Source: CBDCFV01 sp965203835
GTDB taxonomy: Bacteria; Chloroflexota; Dehalococcoidia; Lucifugimonadales; UBA3495
NCBI GenBank assembly: GCA_965203835.1
Contig: OZ241919.1
Coordinates: forward strand, 868,001 to 932,000
DNA length: 64,000 nt
Direction: 5' to 3'
In this document: positions 8,132 to 16,521 of the stretch, in pieces
Numbering within the stretch: the stretch's first letter is position 1
How the letters are laid out: the number at the start of each line of letters is the position of its first letter
Made by a program: the position numbers and the translations under genes
The notes under the pieces: model-generated
Databases searched by the model: none
Seen by the model: only the letters and a program-made list of their open reading frames with translations
What the model was told of the DNA's origin: nothing

Positions 8132-9109
8132 ATGAAAGCAGTATGGTATGAGCAAAACGGCCCCGCCGACGTCCTGCAAGTAGGCGAGATGGCTGACCCG
8201 CAACCGGGTCCCGGTGAAGTAAGGGTGCGGGTCATCTCCTCAGGCGTCAATCCCTCGGACTGGAAGCGCCGCCAGGGGCTGACCAGGCGCATCGACTTTC
8301 CCAGGGTCATACCCAACCAGGACGGCGCGGGAATCATCGAACAAGTGGGAAAGGGCGTCCCGGCGTCGCGGGTGGGCGAACGGGTCTGGCTTTTCGAGGC
8401 CCAGAACAACCGTCCCTTCGGCTCGGCGGCCGAGTACACCGTCCAACCAGCGGGCCACGCCGTTCTTCTCCCCGCCAACACTACCTTCACCGAAGGGGCT
8501 TGCCTGGGAGTTCCCGCCATGACCGCCCACCGCTGCGTCTTTGCCGACGGCCCGGTAGACGGAAAGACCGTGCTGGTCACCGGCGGCGCGGGAGCGGTCG
8601 GCAACTATGCCGTCCAACTTGCCAAATTGGCCGGTGCAACAGTCATCTCCACAGTCAGCTCAGGCGAGAAAGCCCGCATCGCCGTTGAAGCCGGCGCCGA
8701 CCACACCGTCAACTATCGAACGGAAGACGTGGTGCAACGGGTGTCCGACATCACCGGCGGAGCAGGAGTGGACCTCATCGTCGAGGTTGACTTCGCCGCC
8801 AACTTCAACGTCAGCCGAGAGATTCTCGCCCCCAACAGCACGCTCGCCATCTACGCCGCCGGGACCGCCGCCCAGCCTCCGGTGCCCTTGGGCTTCAGGT
8901 CCAGCAACGTCAACGTCCGCTTCGTCCTGGTCTACGACATGCCCGAACCCGCCAAGGACGCCGCCGTCAAGGACATCAACGAACTGCTGGAGGCAGGAAA
9001 GCTGACCCACCTTCTGGGCCCGCGCTTTCCCTTCGAGTCAACCGCCGACGCCCACCGCGCCGTCGAAGGCGGCGCCATCGGCAACGTAACCATCGACGTA
9101 GGGACCTGA
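8132..9109 (+). CDS. Quinone oxidoreductase-like MDR family protein
   Basis: 325 aa. Medium-chain dehydrogenase/reductase of the zeta-crystallin/NADPH:quinone reductase type. The N-terminus MKAVWYEQNGPADVLQVGEM is characteristic. VLVTGGAGAVGNYAVQLAKL (about residues 150-168) is the AxxGxxG-type NADP-binding motif. The structural-zinc cysteine cluster of alcohol dehydrogenases is absent, as expected for this zinc-independent branch. It probably reduces quinones or activated alkenes in the cytosol. A dienelactone hydrolase gene follows on the same strand after 166 bases that include repeats. Confidence 0.88.
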   Translation: MKAVWYEQNGPADVLQVGEMADPQPGPGEVRVRVISSGVNPSDWKRRQGLTRRIDFPRVIPNQDGAGIIEQVGKGVPASRVGERVWLFEAQNNRPFGSAAEYTVQPAGHAVLLPANTTFTEGACLGVPAMTAHRCVFADGPVDGKTVLVTGGAGAVGNYAVQLAKLAGATVISTVSSGEKARIAVEAGADHTVNYRTEDVVQRVSDITGGAGVDLIVEVDFAANFNVSREILAPNSTLAIYAAGTAAQPPVPLGFRSSNVNVRFVLVYDMPEPAKDAAVKDINELLEAGKLTHLLGPRFPFESTADAHRAVEGGAIGNVTIDVGT

Positions 9110-9120
9110 TTGGTCCAGCT

Positions 9121-9243
9121 AAGAAACTATCTCAAAACATGGCCCAGTACCCAAACAAACATAGTACAGCACCCAACTCGTCTTACATCACCCAACCCGT
9201 CGTACAGCGCCCAACCCGTCATTCCCGCGCAGGCGGGAATCCA
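9121..9243. repeat. Composite repeat: AAGAAACTATCTCAAAAC end plus GC palindrome
   Basis: AAGAAACTATCTCAAAAC (9121-9138) matches the outer ends of the element at 13724-13992. It is followed by several CCCAAC(C/T)CGTC-type short repeats and then the standard palindrome TCATTCCCGCGCAGGCGGG (9219-9237). The order of modules resembles the left half of the 13.7-kb element. Confidence 0.65.
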
Positions 9244-9275
9244 AAAACCCAACCAAAGCCGGGAGGTACAGAGAT

Positions 9276-10013
9276 ATGGTCACCGCATCAGCCCAACTGG
9301 AATCAGGAATGACCCGGTACGCCAGCCGGGACGGTACCCAGATCGACGCCTACCTGAGCCAGCCCGCCACCCCCGGCCAATACCCCGGCGTGATAGTCAC
9401 CATGGAGGGCATGGGGCTGGAAGACCACATGAAGGAACTGTGCCGCCGTTTCGCCGAGCAGGGCTACATCGCCATCGCCCCCGACCTGTACACACGGGAG
9501 GGAAGGCCGGCCCCTGACAGAGTTCTGGAAGTCCTGTTTTCCGTTCCCGACTCCCAGACAATGGGCGACCTGGAAGGGGCGGCCATGTTCCTCAAGGGCC
9601 ACGCCCACACCAACGGCAGGGTCGGCATCATCGGCTTCTGCTCCGGCGGCCGCTACACCCTCATGTTCGGCTGCACCAGCAGCAACGTTAACGCGGCGGT
9701 CGACTCCGCCGGCGGCCACATCATCCCAGACGAATTGACCGAGGCTAGGCCGGTGGCCGCCGTTGACATGGTCGCCAACCTCAACTGCCCGCTACTGGCA
9801 TTGTTCGGCGAGGAAGACCCCAACCCGTCACCGGAACACGCCGCCCGCCTGAAGCAGGAGCTTGACGCACACAGCAAGGACTACGAGTTCGTACACTACC
9901 CCAACGCGGGCCACGCCTTCTTCGCCGACTACCGCCCCAGCTATCGAGCCGCCCCGGCCCAGGATATGTGGCACCGCGTTCTGCTTTTCTACGAGAAGCA
10001 CCTCAAGGGGTAA
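9276..10013 (+). CDS. Dienelactone hydrolase family protein
   Basis: 245 aa alpha/beta-hydrolase fold. The nucleophile is the cysteine of GFCSGGRY (C122), as in dienelactone hydrolases. The acid is in LFGEEDPNPSPE and the histidine in NAGHAFF. Family members hydrolyse dienelactones and related lactones in aromatic breakdown. The ATG at 9276 follows GGGAGG. It converges with the TPP enzyme gene (20 bases between stops). Confidence 0.9.
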   Translation: MVTASAQLESGMTRYASRDGTQIDAYLSQPATPGQYPGVIVTMEGMGLEDHMKELCRRFAEQGYIAIAPDLYTREGRPAPDRVLEVLFSVPDSQTMGDLEGAAMFLKGHAHTNGRVGIIGFCSGGRYTLMFGCTSSNVNAAVDSAGGHIIPDELTEARPVAAVDMVANLNCPLLALFGEEDPNPSPEHAARLKQELDAHSKDYEFVHYPNAGHAFFADYRPSYRAAPAQDMWHRVLLFYEKHLKG

Positions 10014-10032
10014 AGCACTCCGGCAGAGCGGC

Positions 10033-11721
10033 TCAGGCCTCTATGCGCCCTTCCTGAGGCTGGGTCCAAGGCAGATTGTAGAGAGGCGCAAATTGCGGCG
10101 CCCTGGATATCGGCATGTCTCTAAACGGTACGTCGATGACCACCGGCGCTTGCCGTTCCAGCGCCGACGGGATCAGCGTTTCAAGTTCCATCGGGCCTTC
10201 CGCCCTCATACCTACTGCGCCGAACGACTCGGCGAACTTGACGAAGTCCGGGTTGTGCAGGTCGGTCTCGTAAGTCCCTCCGAACACGTCCTCCAAGTCG
10301 CGGGCGACATTACCGTAGGAGTCGTTCCTGAATACTACGGTTACTACATTGATCCCGTACTTGACCGCCGTGGAAAGCTCGGACGCGTTAAACATGAACC
10401 CGCCGTCTCCGGCCATGCAAATAACGGGACGATCGGGCTGAGCGATTTTCACCCCCAGCGCCGTGGGGAAACCGTAGCCAAGATTGAACGAATAGCCGGA
10501 GTCAATGTAAGTCTTTGGATGATTGACCTTGTAGTGGGTCCGCGCGTAGTAACCGAACTGCGTAATATCCCATACTATGAAAGCGTCCTCCGGGATGCCG
10601 TTCTGCATCGCCTCCAGCACTGCGTACTGCGGCTCCTTAAGCCGAATGTCGTAGTAGGCAATAAGATTCCTGGCCGCAACAACAGCCGCCGCGGGCGAGG
10701 GCCGGCGCCCCGCTCCGGCCTCCACCAAGAATGGCAGTATGGCCTCGACCGTCGCCTTGGCGTCGCCGTGCAGTGGGATAGTGTTGGACTGGACTCTGGT
10801 GAGTTCGGCGTCGTCTATGTTTATGTTCACCAGCGTGGACCTCTCTCCGGCGGGGTTGCCCAACGAAAACCGCGCGCCGATTCCTATAACCACATCTGCC
10901 GATTGCATCACCCCATAAAGTTGGTTCATCTCTTGTCTCTCGCCCCGTGGGCTAAAGCACGAGCCGTAAGACAGGGGATGATTGTCGGGAATGGTCCCCT
11001 TGCCGCCGCTGGACGTAACCACGGGTATGTTCGTCGCCTCGGCCAGCTTGACAAGAGCCTCTTCAGCATTGGACCGGGCCACACCTCCTCCAGCGAATAT
11101 CACCGGCGTGCGGGATTCAGCAATAATGGCCGCTGCTTCCCGAAGATCTTCCGGGCTGGGCACAATCCGCGGGATACGGGCGGGATCCCGCAGCGTCACT
11201 TCCTCTTGCTCCACCCCGGCGTCGGGCGGTATCTCAATCAGAACGGGACGGGGCCGACCGGTGCGCATCTGCCTGAAAGCCTCGAACACGGCGTCCGGGA
11301 CTTCCCGCGGCCTGAGCGCCTGGCGCTGCCACTTTGTCACCGAACGCACTGTGCTCCCCTGGTCCAATATCTCGTGGACTGCCCCAAGGCCCTTGCCCAT
11401 TGCGCCCCGCGGGACTTGGCCGGCGATGAGGAGCACGGGCGAGGAGCGGGAGTAGGCATTAGTCAAGCCGGAGGCGGCATTGTAAAGACCGACACCCGGC
11501 ACCACCAAGGCCACGCCCGGTTTTCCCGAAGCGCGGGCATAGCCGTCGGCCATGTATGTCGTGGCCTGTTCGTGCCGCGTAGTGATCATGCGGATGCCCG
11601 GTTCGTCCCGCAACGCGGCGATGATTCCGTATATCTGTATACCCGGAATTCCGAATACTACGTCTACGCCTTCCCTTACGAGTGATTTGACTAGGGCTTC
11701 ACCCCCACTCATTTTGACCAT
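10033..11721 (-). CDS. Thiamine pyrophosphate-dependent enzyme, acetolactate synthase-like
   Basis: 562 aa, the usual three-domain TPP fold. The PYR domain has the catalytic glutamate E51 in TTRHEQATTYMADGYAR. The central domain has the IFAGGGVARS block. The PP domain has the metal/TPP motif GDGGFMFNASELSTAVKYG...N (about residues 425-450). Members include acetolactate synthase, glyoxylate carboligase, benzoylformate decarboxylase and oxalyl-CoA decarboxylase; the sequence does not decide among them. There is no ilvN-type regulatory subunit next to it, which argues against a biosynthetic acetolactate synthase. Confidence 0.85.
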   Translation of the reverse strand: MVKMSGGEALVKSLVREGVDVVFGIPGIQIYGIIAALRDEPGIRMITTRHEQATTYMADGYARASGKPGVALVVPGVGLYNAASGLTNAYSRSSPVLLIAGQVPRGAMGKGLGAVHEILDQGSTVRSVTKWQRQALRPREVPDAVFEAFRQMRTGRPRPVLIEIPPDAGVEQEEVTLRDPARIPRIVPSPEDLREAAAIIAESRTPVIFAGGGVARSNAEEALVKLAEATNIPVVTSSGGKGTIPDNHPLSYGSCFSPRGERQEMNQLYGVMQSADVVIGIGARFSLGNPAGERSTLVNINIDDAELTRVQSNTIPLHGDAKATVEAILPFLVEAGAGRRPSPAAAVVAARNLIAYYDIRLKEPQYAVLEAMQNGIPEDAFIVWDITQFGYYARTHYKVNHPKTYIDSGYSFNLGYGFPTALGVKIAQPDRPVICMAGDGGFMFNASELSTAVKYGINVVTVVFRNDSYGNVARDLEDVFGGTYETDLHNPDFVKFAESFGAVGMRAEGPMELETLIPSALERQAPVVIDVPFRDMPISRAPQFAPLYNLPWTQPQEGRIEA

Positions 11722-11754
11722 GTTTAATAAACCTTGTTTAGACTGTCTGCTGCG

Positions 11755-11838
11755 TTACTCGCTCAAAAACGCCAGCAACTCCCGGTTCACCGCCCGGGGG
11801 CACTCCCACTGTAGAAAATGGACGCGGTCCCGCACGGT
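11755..11838 (-). pseudogene. C-terminal remnant of an alpha/beta hydrolase
   Basis: Read on the minus strand this gives VRDRVHFLQWECPRAVNREL followed by LAFLSE and a stop, with an in-frame stop immediately upstream. The pattern H-(F)-x-x-x-E-x-P-x-x-V-N-x-x-L-x-x-F-L is the typical end of an alpha/beta hydrolase, where the catalytic His precedes a helix binding the core. Only about 27 codons survive, so the rest of the gene was deleted. It lies just upstream of the TPP enzyme start. Confidence 0.5.
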
Positions 11839-11905
11839 TTAACTGTCCTCCACGTCCATTTGCAAAATCAGGTATTCACAGCGTGAACCCCCGTCCCTCC
11901 CATTC

Positions 11906-12703
11906 CTATTTTGATCGGTCGTCCTGGACTTGACTGGCCCGGTCCAGCAGTAACTGGACGTCTGATTTTGTAGTCACGTAGAAGTTGGGAATGCTGCTGA
12001 GAGGGTTCTCGGTGCGGTCGTACTCGTCGCTGCCGGCGTATTGATTGTAAATGTCCCCGTTGATGGTCAGCTTGAATCGGAATTCCGGGTCGGCCCGGCG
12101 TATCTGTCCCACCAGTTCGTTCAGGTTGTGAGTAGTCTTGTACTGCCAGCCGCGGGCCGAGATAAGGGCCTTCATCGCGTGTTCCAACGCTTGATGAGCT
12201 TGCTGGCCTATCATGTCGTCCATGCCTGCTCTTCCAGACTCGATAATCAGGTCGAGCGTAGCAAGGTGGTTTTCCGCGTGGCGGCGGCGTTCGCCGGTTA
12301 TCGTCCATTCCTGGCTGTAGTCCTGCTCATCGCCGCTGTAGCGGTTGCCGTAGTCCTCCGGGTCGCTCGGCATGATTATTCCGTCCTTCAAGGCACGGGC
12401 TATAACGTGGTTGACAGTGCGGCGCATTTGGTCAAACTCGCTGCTCGTATACCAAACGGTCTGCACCGGCACCTTCCAGCCGTACAGGGATTGGGTGAGC
12501 TTTTCCGCGTTTTGTTCAATTAGGCTTTCCTGCTCCAGGGTGGGCAGATTGTCCCTGATTAACAGGATGTCAATGTCCGAGCGGCCTTCCTCATAGTCGC
12601 CGCGGGCCCTCGACCCGAAGAGAATGGTTATCTCCGGCTGCTCGGCTTGATGTAATTCCCGAGCGACTTGGAGCGCCCGTGGATCGCATCCTGTTGTGGT
12701 CAT
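11906..12703 (-). CDS. Nucleotidyltransferase (MNT) and HEPN domain fusion
   Basis: 265 aa from the ATG at 12703; two upstream in-frame starts (12727, 12769) are possible. The N-terminal domain has the minimal nucleotidyltransferase signature ILFGSRARGDYEEGRSDIDIL, i.e. GS-x-R-x(n)-D-x-D (about residues 27-46). The C-terminal half, beginning near RRRHAENHLATLDLI and including AHQALEHAMKALISARGW, is a HEPN helical bundle with THNLNELV. In separate-gene form MNT and HEPN proteins make toxin-antitoxin pairs in which MNT modifies the HEPN toxin; here they are one chain. It may be a self-controlled RNase or a small-molecule adenylyltransferase. Confidence 0.8.
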   Translation of the reverse strand: MTTTGCDPRALQVARELHQAEQPEITILFGSRARGDYEEGRSDIDILLIRDNLPTLEQESLIEQNAEKLTQSLYGWKVPVQTVWYTSSEFDQMRRTVNHVIARALKDGIIMPSDPEDYGNRYSGDEQDYSQEWTITGERRRHAENHLATLDLIIESGRAGMDDMIGQQAHQALEHAMKALISARGWQYKTTHNLNELVGQIRRADPEFRFKLTINGDIYNQYAGSDEYDRTENPLSSIPNFYVTTKSDVQLLLDRASQVQDDRSK

Positions 12704-12803
12704 ACCAGTAGCCCTTTGCGGAAGCATTGTGCCCAAGTCAGATTCACTGCGGCGACATGTTAACCCCATTGTAGTCCGCCTATGGCCGTACCCGGAACCG
12801 CTG

Positions 12804-13691
12804 TCAGCCTCCTACCACCTCCCTGAACTGCTGGATGGCGTCGATATGCTGCTGCGGCGTTTCCAGCCCGCCGCGCATGGTGTTGACGCCAAAGTGAGTC
12901 GCCCCGGCGTCCTGCCAGATGGTCGCTTGTTCCTGCCAGAACTCCGGGTTGCCGTCGGAAAAGTTGATCCGTGGCTCCAAGCCTATGGCGGATGGATCAC
13001 GGCCCGCTTGCCGCGCCGCCTCGTGCACCTTGGCGATAGCCGCCTTGCCCTCCTCGCCCCACTGGAACTGGGGGAACCAGCCGTCGGCCATGCGGCCCAC
13101 CCGCCGCAGGACCCGGTCGCTGGGGATGGGACTGTTCCGACCACCGGCGCCCAGCCAGACGGGAATGGGCCGTTGCACCGGCAACGGGTTGATGCCGGCG
13201 TGGGTAACGTTGTTCCACCGTCCGTGAAAATCGACGACTTCATTGGTCCACAGGGCCCGCAGCAACTCTATCTGCTCCTCGCTGCGCCTGCCCCGGTTAT
13301 GGAAGTCTTCTCCCAAGGCCTCGTATTCAACATGGTTCCAGCCCACTCCGATGCCCAGCCGCAGCCGTCCCCCGGACAACACATCCACCTCCGCCGCCTG
13401 CTTCGCCACCAGCGCCGTCTGCCGCTGCCCCAAGATCAGCACCGCCGTGACCAGCTCGATACTGGAGGTGAACCCCGCCAAGTACCCGAACAGCACGAAC
13501 GGCTCATGGAACATGCTTTCCAGGGTATAGCCCCCCTGCCAGTTCTCGTGGCGCGTGGTGTCCGCGCCCAGGACGTGGTCGTACACTATGAGGTGGGTAT
13601 AACCCAGTTGCTCCGCCGCCTGCGCGTAGTCCCTTACGGCGATAGGGTCGGACCCAATCTCCGTTTGCGGAAAAACTACCCCTAACTCCAT
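12804..13691 (-). CDS. LLM class flavin-dependent oxidoreductase (F420-type)
   Basis: 295 aa. The start at 13691 is chosen because GGAGG lies six bases upstream and the protein then begins MELGVVFPQTEIG. Luciferase-like TIM-barrel features are EQLGYTHLIVYDHV, the Ala-Gly-Phe-Thr block and GGRLRLGIGVGWNHVEYEALG, where the GIGxGW motif binds flavin or F420. Its closest layout in the window is with 16522-17367. Substrate is unknown. It is transcribed divergently from nothing obvious and is flanked upstream by an inverted-repeat element. Confidence 0.88.
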   Translation of the reverse strand: MELGVVFPQTEIGSDPIAVRDYAQAAEQLGYTHLIVYDHVLGADTTRHENWQGGYTLESMFHEPFVLFGYLAGFTSSIELVTAVLILGQRQTALVAKQAAEVDVLSGGRLRLGIGVGWNHVEYEALGEDFHNRGRRSEEQIELLRALWTNEVVDFHGRWNNVTHAGINPLPVQRPIPVWLGAGGRNSPIPSDRVLRRVGRMADGWFPQFQWGEEGKAAIAKVHEAARQAGRDPSAIGLEPRINFSDGNPEFWQEQATIWQDAGATHFGVNTMRGGLETPQQHIDAIQQFREVVGG

Positions 13692-13797
13692 GTTGGTCCT
13701 CCTTGCCAACTATCTCACTTGGTAACTATCTCAAAACTGGATGCGCTGCCCAACCACCCATTCTCCCAACCCAACTCGTCATTCCACCAACCTACCT

Positions 13798-13824
13798 CGT
13801 CATTCCCGCGCAGGCGGGAATCCA
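13798..13824. repeat. Dispersed GC palindrome, standard copy
   Basis: CGTCATTCCCGCGCAGGCGG followed by GAATCCA. The arms ATTCCCGC and GCGGGAAT are perfect complements. It is identical in core to 9216-9243 and 15254-15280. Confidence 0.85.
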
Positions 13825-13858
13825 TCACCGTGACCGAGTAGCCCTCGGTGGTCTCGTA

Positions 13859-13935
13859 GGTCATTCCCGCGCAGCCTACCCCGGCCTGGTTTCCCGCCTT
13901 CGCGGGAAAGACGGGGGAAGGGGAACGGGAATCCA
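13859..13935. repeat. Dispersed GC palindrome, composite long copy
   Basis: It opens with GTCATTCCCGCGCAG and closes with CGGGAATCCA. Between them is the second module, TTTCCCGCCTTCGCGGGAAA with GACGGGGGAAGGGG, which is also seen alone at 44918 and 55760. It shows how the two repeat types combine. Confidence 0.75.
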
Positions 13936-14007
13936 TCGGCTTTGGTCAACGACGAGGGATCGTCCGCGGAGACAGTTGGTTTAGAGATAGTTTCTTAATG
14001 TTGCCCG

Positions 14008-15129
14008 TCAGCTCCCGGCCTGCCGCTTTTCCTTCTCCCGGAAGTGCGGAATGACGTGCTTCCCGATAGTGCGGATAGTGTTCATCGTCTCTTCGTGGGA
14101 CTCCGGGCCGATGGCGGACAGGGAGAATATCTGGTCGATGCCCATGGCCTCGTACTCCTCCACGAACCGGATGCACTGGTCCGGCGTCCCCACCCAGAAG
14201 GCTCTCCCCTGCTTTATCCTGTCTTCCGCCTTGGCGTCGTCCGGGTAAGGCCCTGCCGCCAGGGTCATGTCCCTTTCGTAGTACCCTTGGTAGTCCGGCG
14301 GCACCGTCGACGGGTCTACGCCGCGCCACACCAGCCTGGCCCGCTCCCGCTGCTGGTCCATGTACCACTGGACCAACTCGGAGCCGCGGGACTCGACCAT
14401 CTTGGGGTCTTCGTGGCAATACCCGGCGGTCATCAAGGCCGCTTGGTTGTTGACCATGCCCGATGCCGGCTTGGCCTTCTTCAACGAGTCCTGGTATAGC
14501 TGCACCGTGTCGCGGGCTTTCTCCAACCCACCTTCGCTGCCTACCAGGGCGCCCAGGCCCAACTCCCCTGCCTGCTTGGCGGTGCTGTCGCTCACGCACG
14601 CCGACCACAGCGGCGGATGGGGCTTCTGCAATGGCTTGGGCAGCACCTCCCGGGGCGGAATCTTGAAGTACTCTCCATCGTAGGAAATCACCTCTTCCGT
14701 CCAGATTCTCGGCAGAACGTTGGCGAACTCCTCCCATATCGGCCTGGTGTCCTCCAAGTCGGTGCCGTAGGGCGTGAGCTGGTACGGGTAGCCCGTCCGT
14801 CCTATTCCAACGTCCACCCGGCCCCTGCTCAAAATGTCCAGCGTCGCCATCCTCTGGGCCGTGTGCAATGGATGGTGAATCGGGGCCAAGACCACGCCGA
14901 TGCCCAACCGTATCCTGGAAGTCCGCTGGCTGGCCGCCGCCAAGGTAAGGTCCGGCGCGCTGTTGTGGGACCACACCGGGCGGAAATGGTGCTCGGAAAA
15001 CCAGACGCTGTCGAACCCCATCTCCTCCGCGAAGGCTATCTGGTCCAACGCCTCCCAGAACCGCCGCGCCTCCGTCTCCTCCGACCAAGGCTTGGGCACC
15101 TGTATTTGATAAAAAAGACCAAACTTCAT
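14008..15129 (-). CDS. LLM class flavin-dependent oxidoreductase
   Basis: 373 aa. The start MKFGLFYQIQVPKPW has GAGAGG upstream. Bacterial-luciferase-like features are FAEEMGFDSVWFSEHHF (residues ~34-50), LTLAAASQRTSRIRLGIGV and LSRGRVDVGIGRTGYP. The length is that of the alkanal/alkanesulfonate-type group with an extended C-terminus (ADDRIKQGRAFWVGTPDQ, the usual pre-C-terminal block). It probably uses FMN with a separate reductase, and O2 as co-substrate. Together with 12804-13691 and 16522-17367 it makes three LLM genes within 5 kb. Confidence 0.9.
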   Translation of the reverse strand: MKFGLFYQIQVPKPWSEETEARRFWEALDQIAFAEEMGFDSVWFSEHHFRPVWSHNSAPDLTLAAASQRTSRIRLGIGVVLAPIHHPLHTAQRMATLDILSRGRVDVGIGRTGYPYQLTPYGTDLEDTRPIWEEFANVLPRIWTEEVISYDGEYFKIPPREVLPKPLQKPHPPLWSACVSDSTAKQAGELGLGALVGSEGGLEKARDTVQLYQDSLKKAKPASGMVNNQAALMTAGYCHEDPKMVESRGSELVQWYMDQQRERARLVWRGVDPSTVPPDYQGYYERDMTLAAGPYPDDAKAEDRIKQGRAFWVGTPDQCIRFVEEYEAMGIDQIFSLSAIGPESHEETMNTIRTIGKHVIPHFREKEKRQAGS

Positions 15130-15253
15130 TACATCCTCTCAATGGGTAATCTTGCCTCAAAGGCTAATCCTGTCGGGCCCCAAACAAACCGCCCGCAGCC
15201 CAAATAAACCACCAGTCAGCCTCGCATCCCAACCGTCGTTCCCGCCCTCAACA

Positions 15254-15280
15254 CGTCATTCCCGCGCAGGCGGGAATCCA
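15254..15280. repeat. Dispersed GC palindrome, standard copy
   Basis: CGTCATTCCCGCGCAGGCGG followed by GAATCCA, identical in core to the copies at 9216 and 13798. Confidence 0.85.
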
Positions 15281-15453
15281 CCGTACCTTCGCCGCTGGAC
15301 GGACCGCCTGAAACGGATCCCTTCTGCCTAGCGTAAGCATGAGTATCGAACAAACAAGGGCCTCGTTGCCGCCATTATAGTGTGTGGAAAGGATTTATCA
15401 CCACAACGCCGTCGTCCAACTGGGAATATACAAAGCCCGCATCAACAAAAGCC

Positions 15454-15485
15454 CGTTCGTGGTGAGCTTGTCGAACCATGATCGG
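15454..15485. repeat. Dispersed palindrome, CGTTCGTGGTGAGCTTGTCG type
   Basis: The sequence CGTTCGTGGTGAGCTTGTCG continues AACCATGATCGG. Its arms CGTTCG and CGAACC give an imperfect hairpin. Sequences of this type occur as scattered intergenic repeats in many bacterial genomes; only one copy is seen in this window. Confidence 0.5.
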
Positions 15486-15648
15486 ACGACCCTTTTAAGA
15501 AGGGAATTACATACAAGTTTACCCAAATCTTAGATTGTCAAATTTGATGACACGTCTATCCCTGCTATGAACCCGAACCCGGACTGTCCCGATGGGTTAT
15601 CAGACGTGCGTGTTGATGCTCTGGTGAAGATAGGTTATGCTATTCATC

Positions 15649-15906
15649 ATGAGGACTACTATCTCGCTCGACGACCAACTCGCGAAACAGGTACGCCGCG
15701 CCGCCGAAGCCCGCGGCATCAGCGTAAGTGCTTTCATTGCCAAGACGTTGGACGATGCTCTGAAGTGCCACGAAGCACCGGAGCCGCCGCCCTTCCGTCT
15801 GGTCACCGTGCGTGGCGTTTACGCCCGTCCTGGGGTCGATCTCGACCGGCCGAGGGCGCTCGATGCCCAGGACGACGAAGCCGGGTACGGGCGCGGGAGT
15901 CGTTGA
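15649..15906 (+). CDS. Ribbon-helix-helix antitoxin, VapB-like
   Basis: 85 aa from the ATG at 15649. The N-terminus MRTTISLDDQLAKQVRRAA and then RGISVSAFIAKTLDDAL is a complete ribbon-helix-helix DNA-binding domain. The acidic, Pro-rich C-terminal half would wrap the toxin. It stops six bases before the PIN-domain gene, the usual antitoxin-first layout, and probably represses its own promoter. Confidence 0.85.
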   Translation: MRTTISLDDQLAKQVRRAAEARGISVSAFIAKTLDDALKCHEAPEPPPFRLVTVRGVYARPGVDLDRPRALDAQDDEAGYGRGSR

Positions 15907-15912
15907 TTCGAG

Positions 15913-16356
15913 ATGCTGCTTCCCGACGTGAATGTCCTGATATACGCGCACGTCGAGGACTCCACCCCGGACCACGCTGCCTATGCAACTTGGATCACTC
16001 GCTTGGCGACGGGACCCGAACCGTTCGCTCTATCCGTCCTCGTTCTGTCCGGTTTCATCCGCGTCGTAACCAACCCTAGAGTCTTCAACCCGCCATCCAC
16101 TCTCGACCAATCCTTCGCATTCGTGTCCTCGCTCCTGGAACGCCCCACGGCGCGTATTGTAGGTCCCGGACCTGACCACTTGGGCATATTCGAAAGGCTG
16201 TGCCGTGAGTCGGGGGCCGCCGGGAAGCTGGTTGCCGACGCTCAGCACGCCGCGATTGCGGTCGAGCATGGCTGCACCATGGTGTCGACCGACTCCGACT
16301 TCAGCCGGTTCCCAAGACTGCGATGGCAGCATCCACTGCGTCCTGCTGAGTTGTAG
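15913..16356 (+). CDS. PIN-domain RNase toxin, VapC-like
   Basis: 147 aa. The PIN acidic residues are visible as LLPDVNVLIYA (D5), the E/D of the middle helix, VADAQHAAIAVEHG (Asp near residue 107) and VSTDSDFSRFP (near 127-132). The family cleaves RNA, often initiator tRNA or 23S rRNA. The partner antitoxin is immediately upstream; GGGAG precedes the ATG at 15913. The system looks intact. Confidence 0.9.
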   Translation: MLLPDVNVLIYAHVEDSTPDHAAYATWITRLATGPEPFALSVLVLSGFIRVVTNPRVFNPPSTLDQSFAFVSSLLERPTARIVGPGPDHLGIFERLCRESGAAGKLVADAQHAAIAVEHGCTMVSTDSDFSRFPRLRWQHPLRPAEL

Positions 16357-16521
16357 CGCCGGTCCATAGTGGACCCGGGATTCATCGCTGCGGGCATGGA
16401 ATCTCTGAACTCCTGGCCCCCAATGGCACGGTTTTTTTGAATTTCACTTATGCCTCCCACGGCGTGCGGTGAAAAATGGTACCATCATCACTTAACCATC
16501 CTGCAAACGGAGGCGACTGCC

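Larger units (their letters stand above)
13724..13992. repeat. ~270-bp element with near-perfect terminal inverted repeats
   Basis: The left end AACTATCTCAAAAC (13724-13737) and the right end GTTTAGAGATAGTT (13979-13992) are inverted copies with 13 of 14 bases matching. Inside are CCCAACTCGTC-type short repeats and two GC palindromes (13798-13824 and 13859-13935). It contains no open frame of interest. A partial copy of its left half is at 9121-9243. The element fills the gap between two LLM genes, which holds nothing else. Confidence 0.6.
15130..15648. other. Gene-poor 519-bp region with two dispersed repeats
   Basis: No reading frame here looks like a real gene; the longest starts at 15567 and is an off-frame shadow of the VapBC genes. 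Two repeats are present: the GC palindrome at 15254-15280 and another, unrelated palindrome at 15454-15485. The last ~150 bases before vapB are comparatively AT-rich and could hold its promoter. Confidence 0.55.

Noticed and set aside
10033..11721. Naming the TPP enzyme ilvB
   Set aside because: No regulatory subunit or isoleucine/valine pathway genes are nearby, and several other TPP enzymes share these motifs.
15567..16079. 170-aa frame across the VapBC genes
   Set aside because: It lies in another frame over two clearly recognisable genes and is Arg/Pro-rich, typical of a GC-rich shadow.
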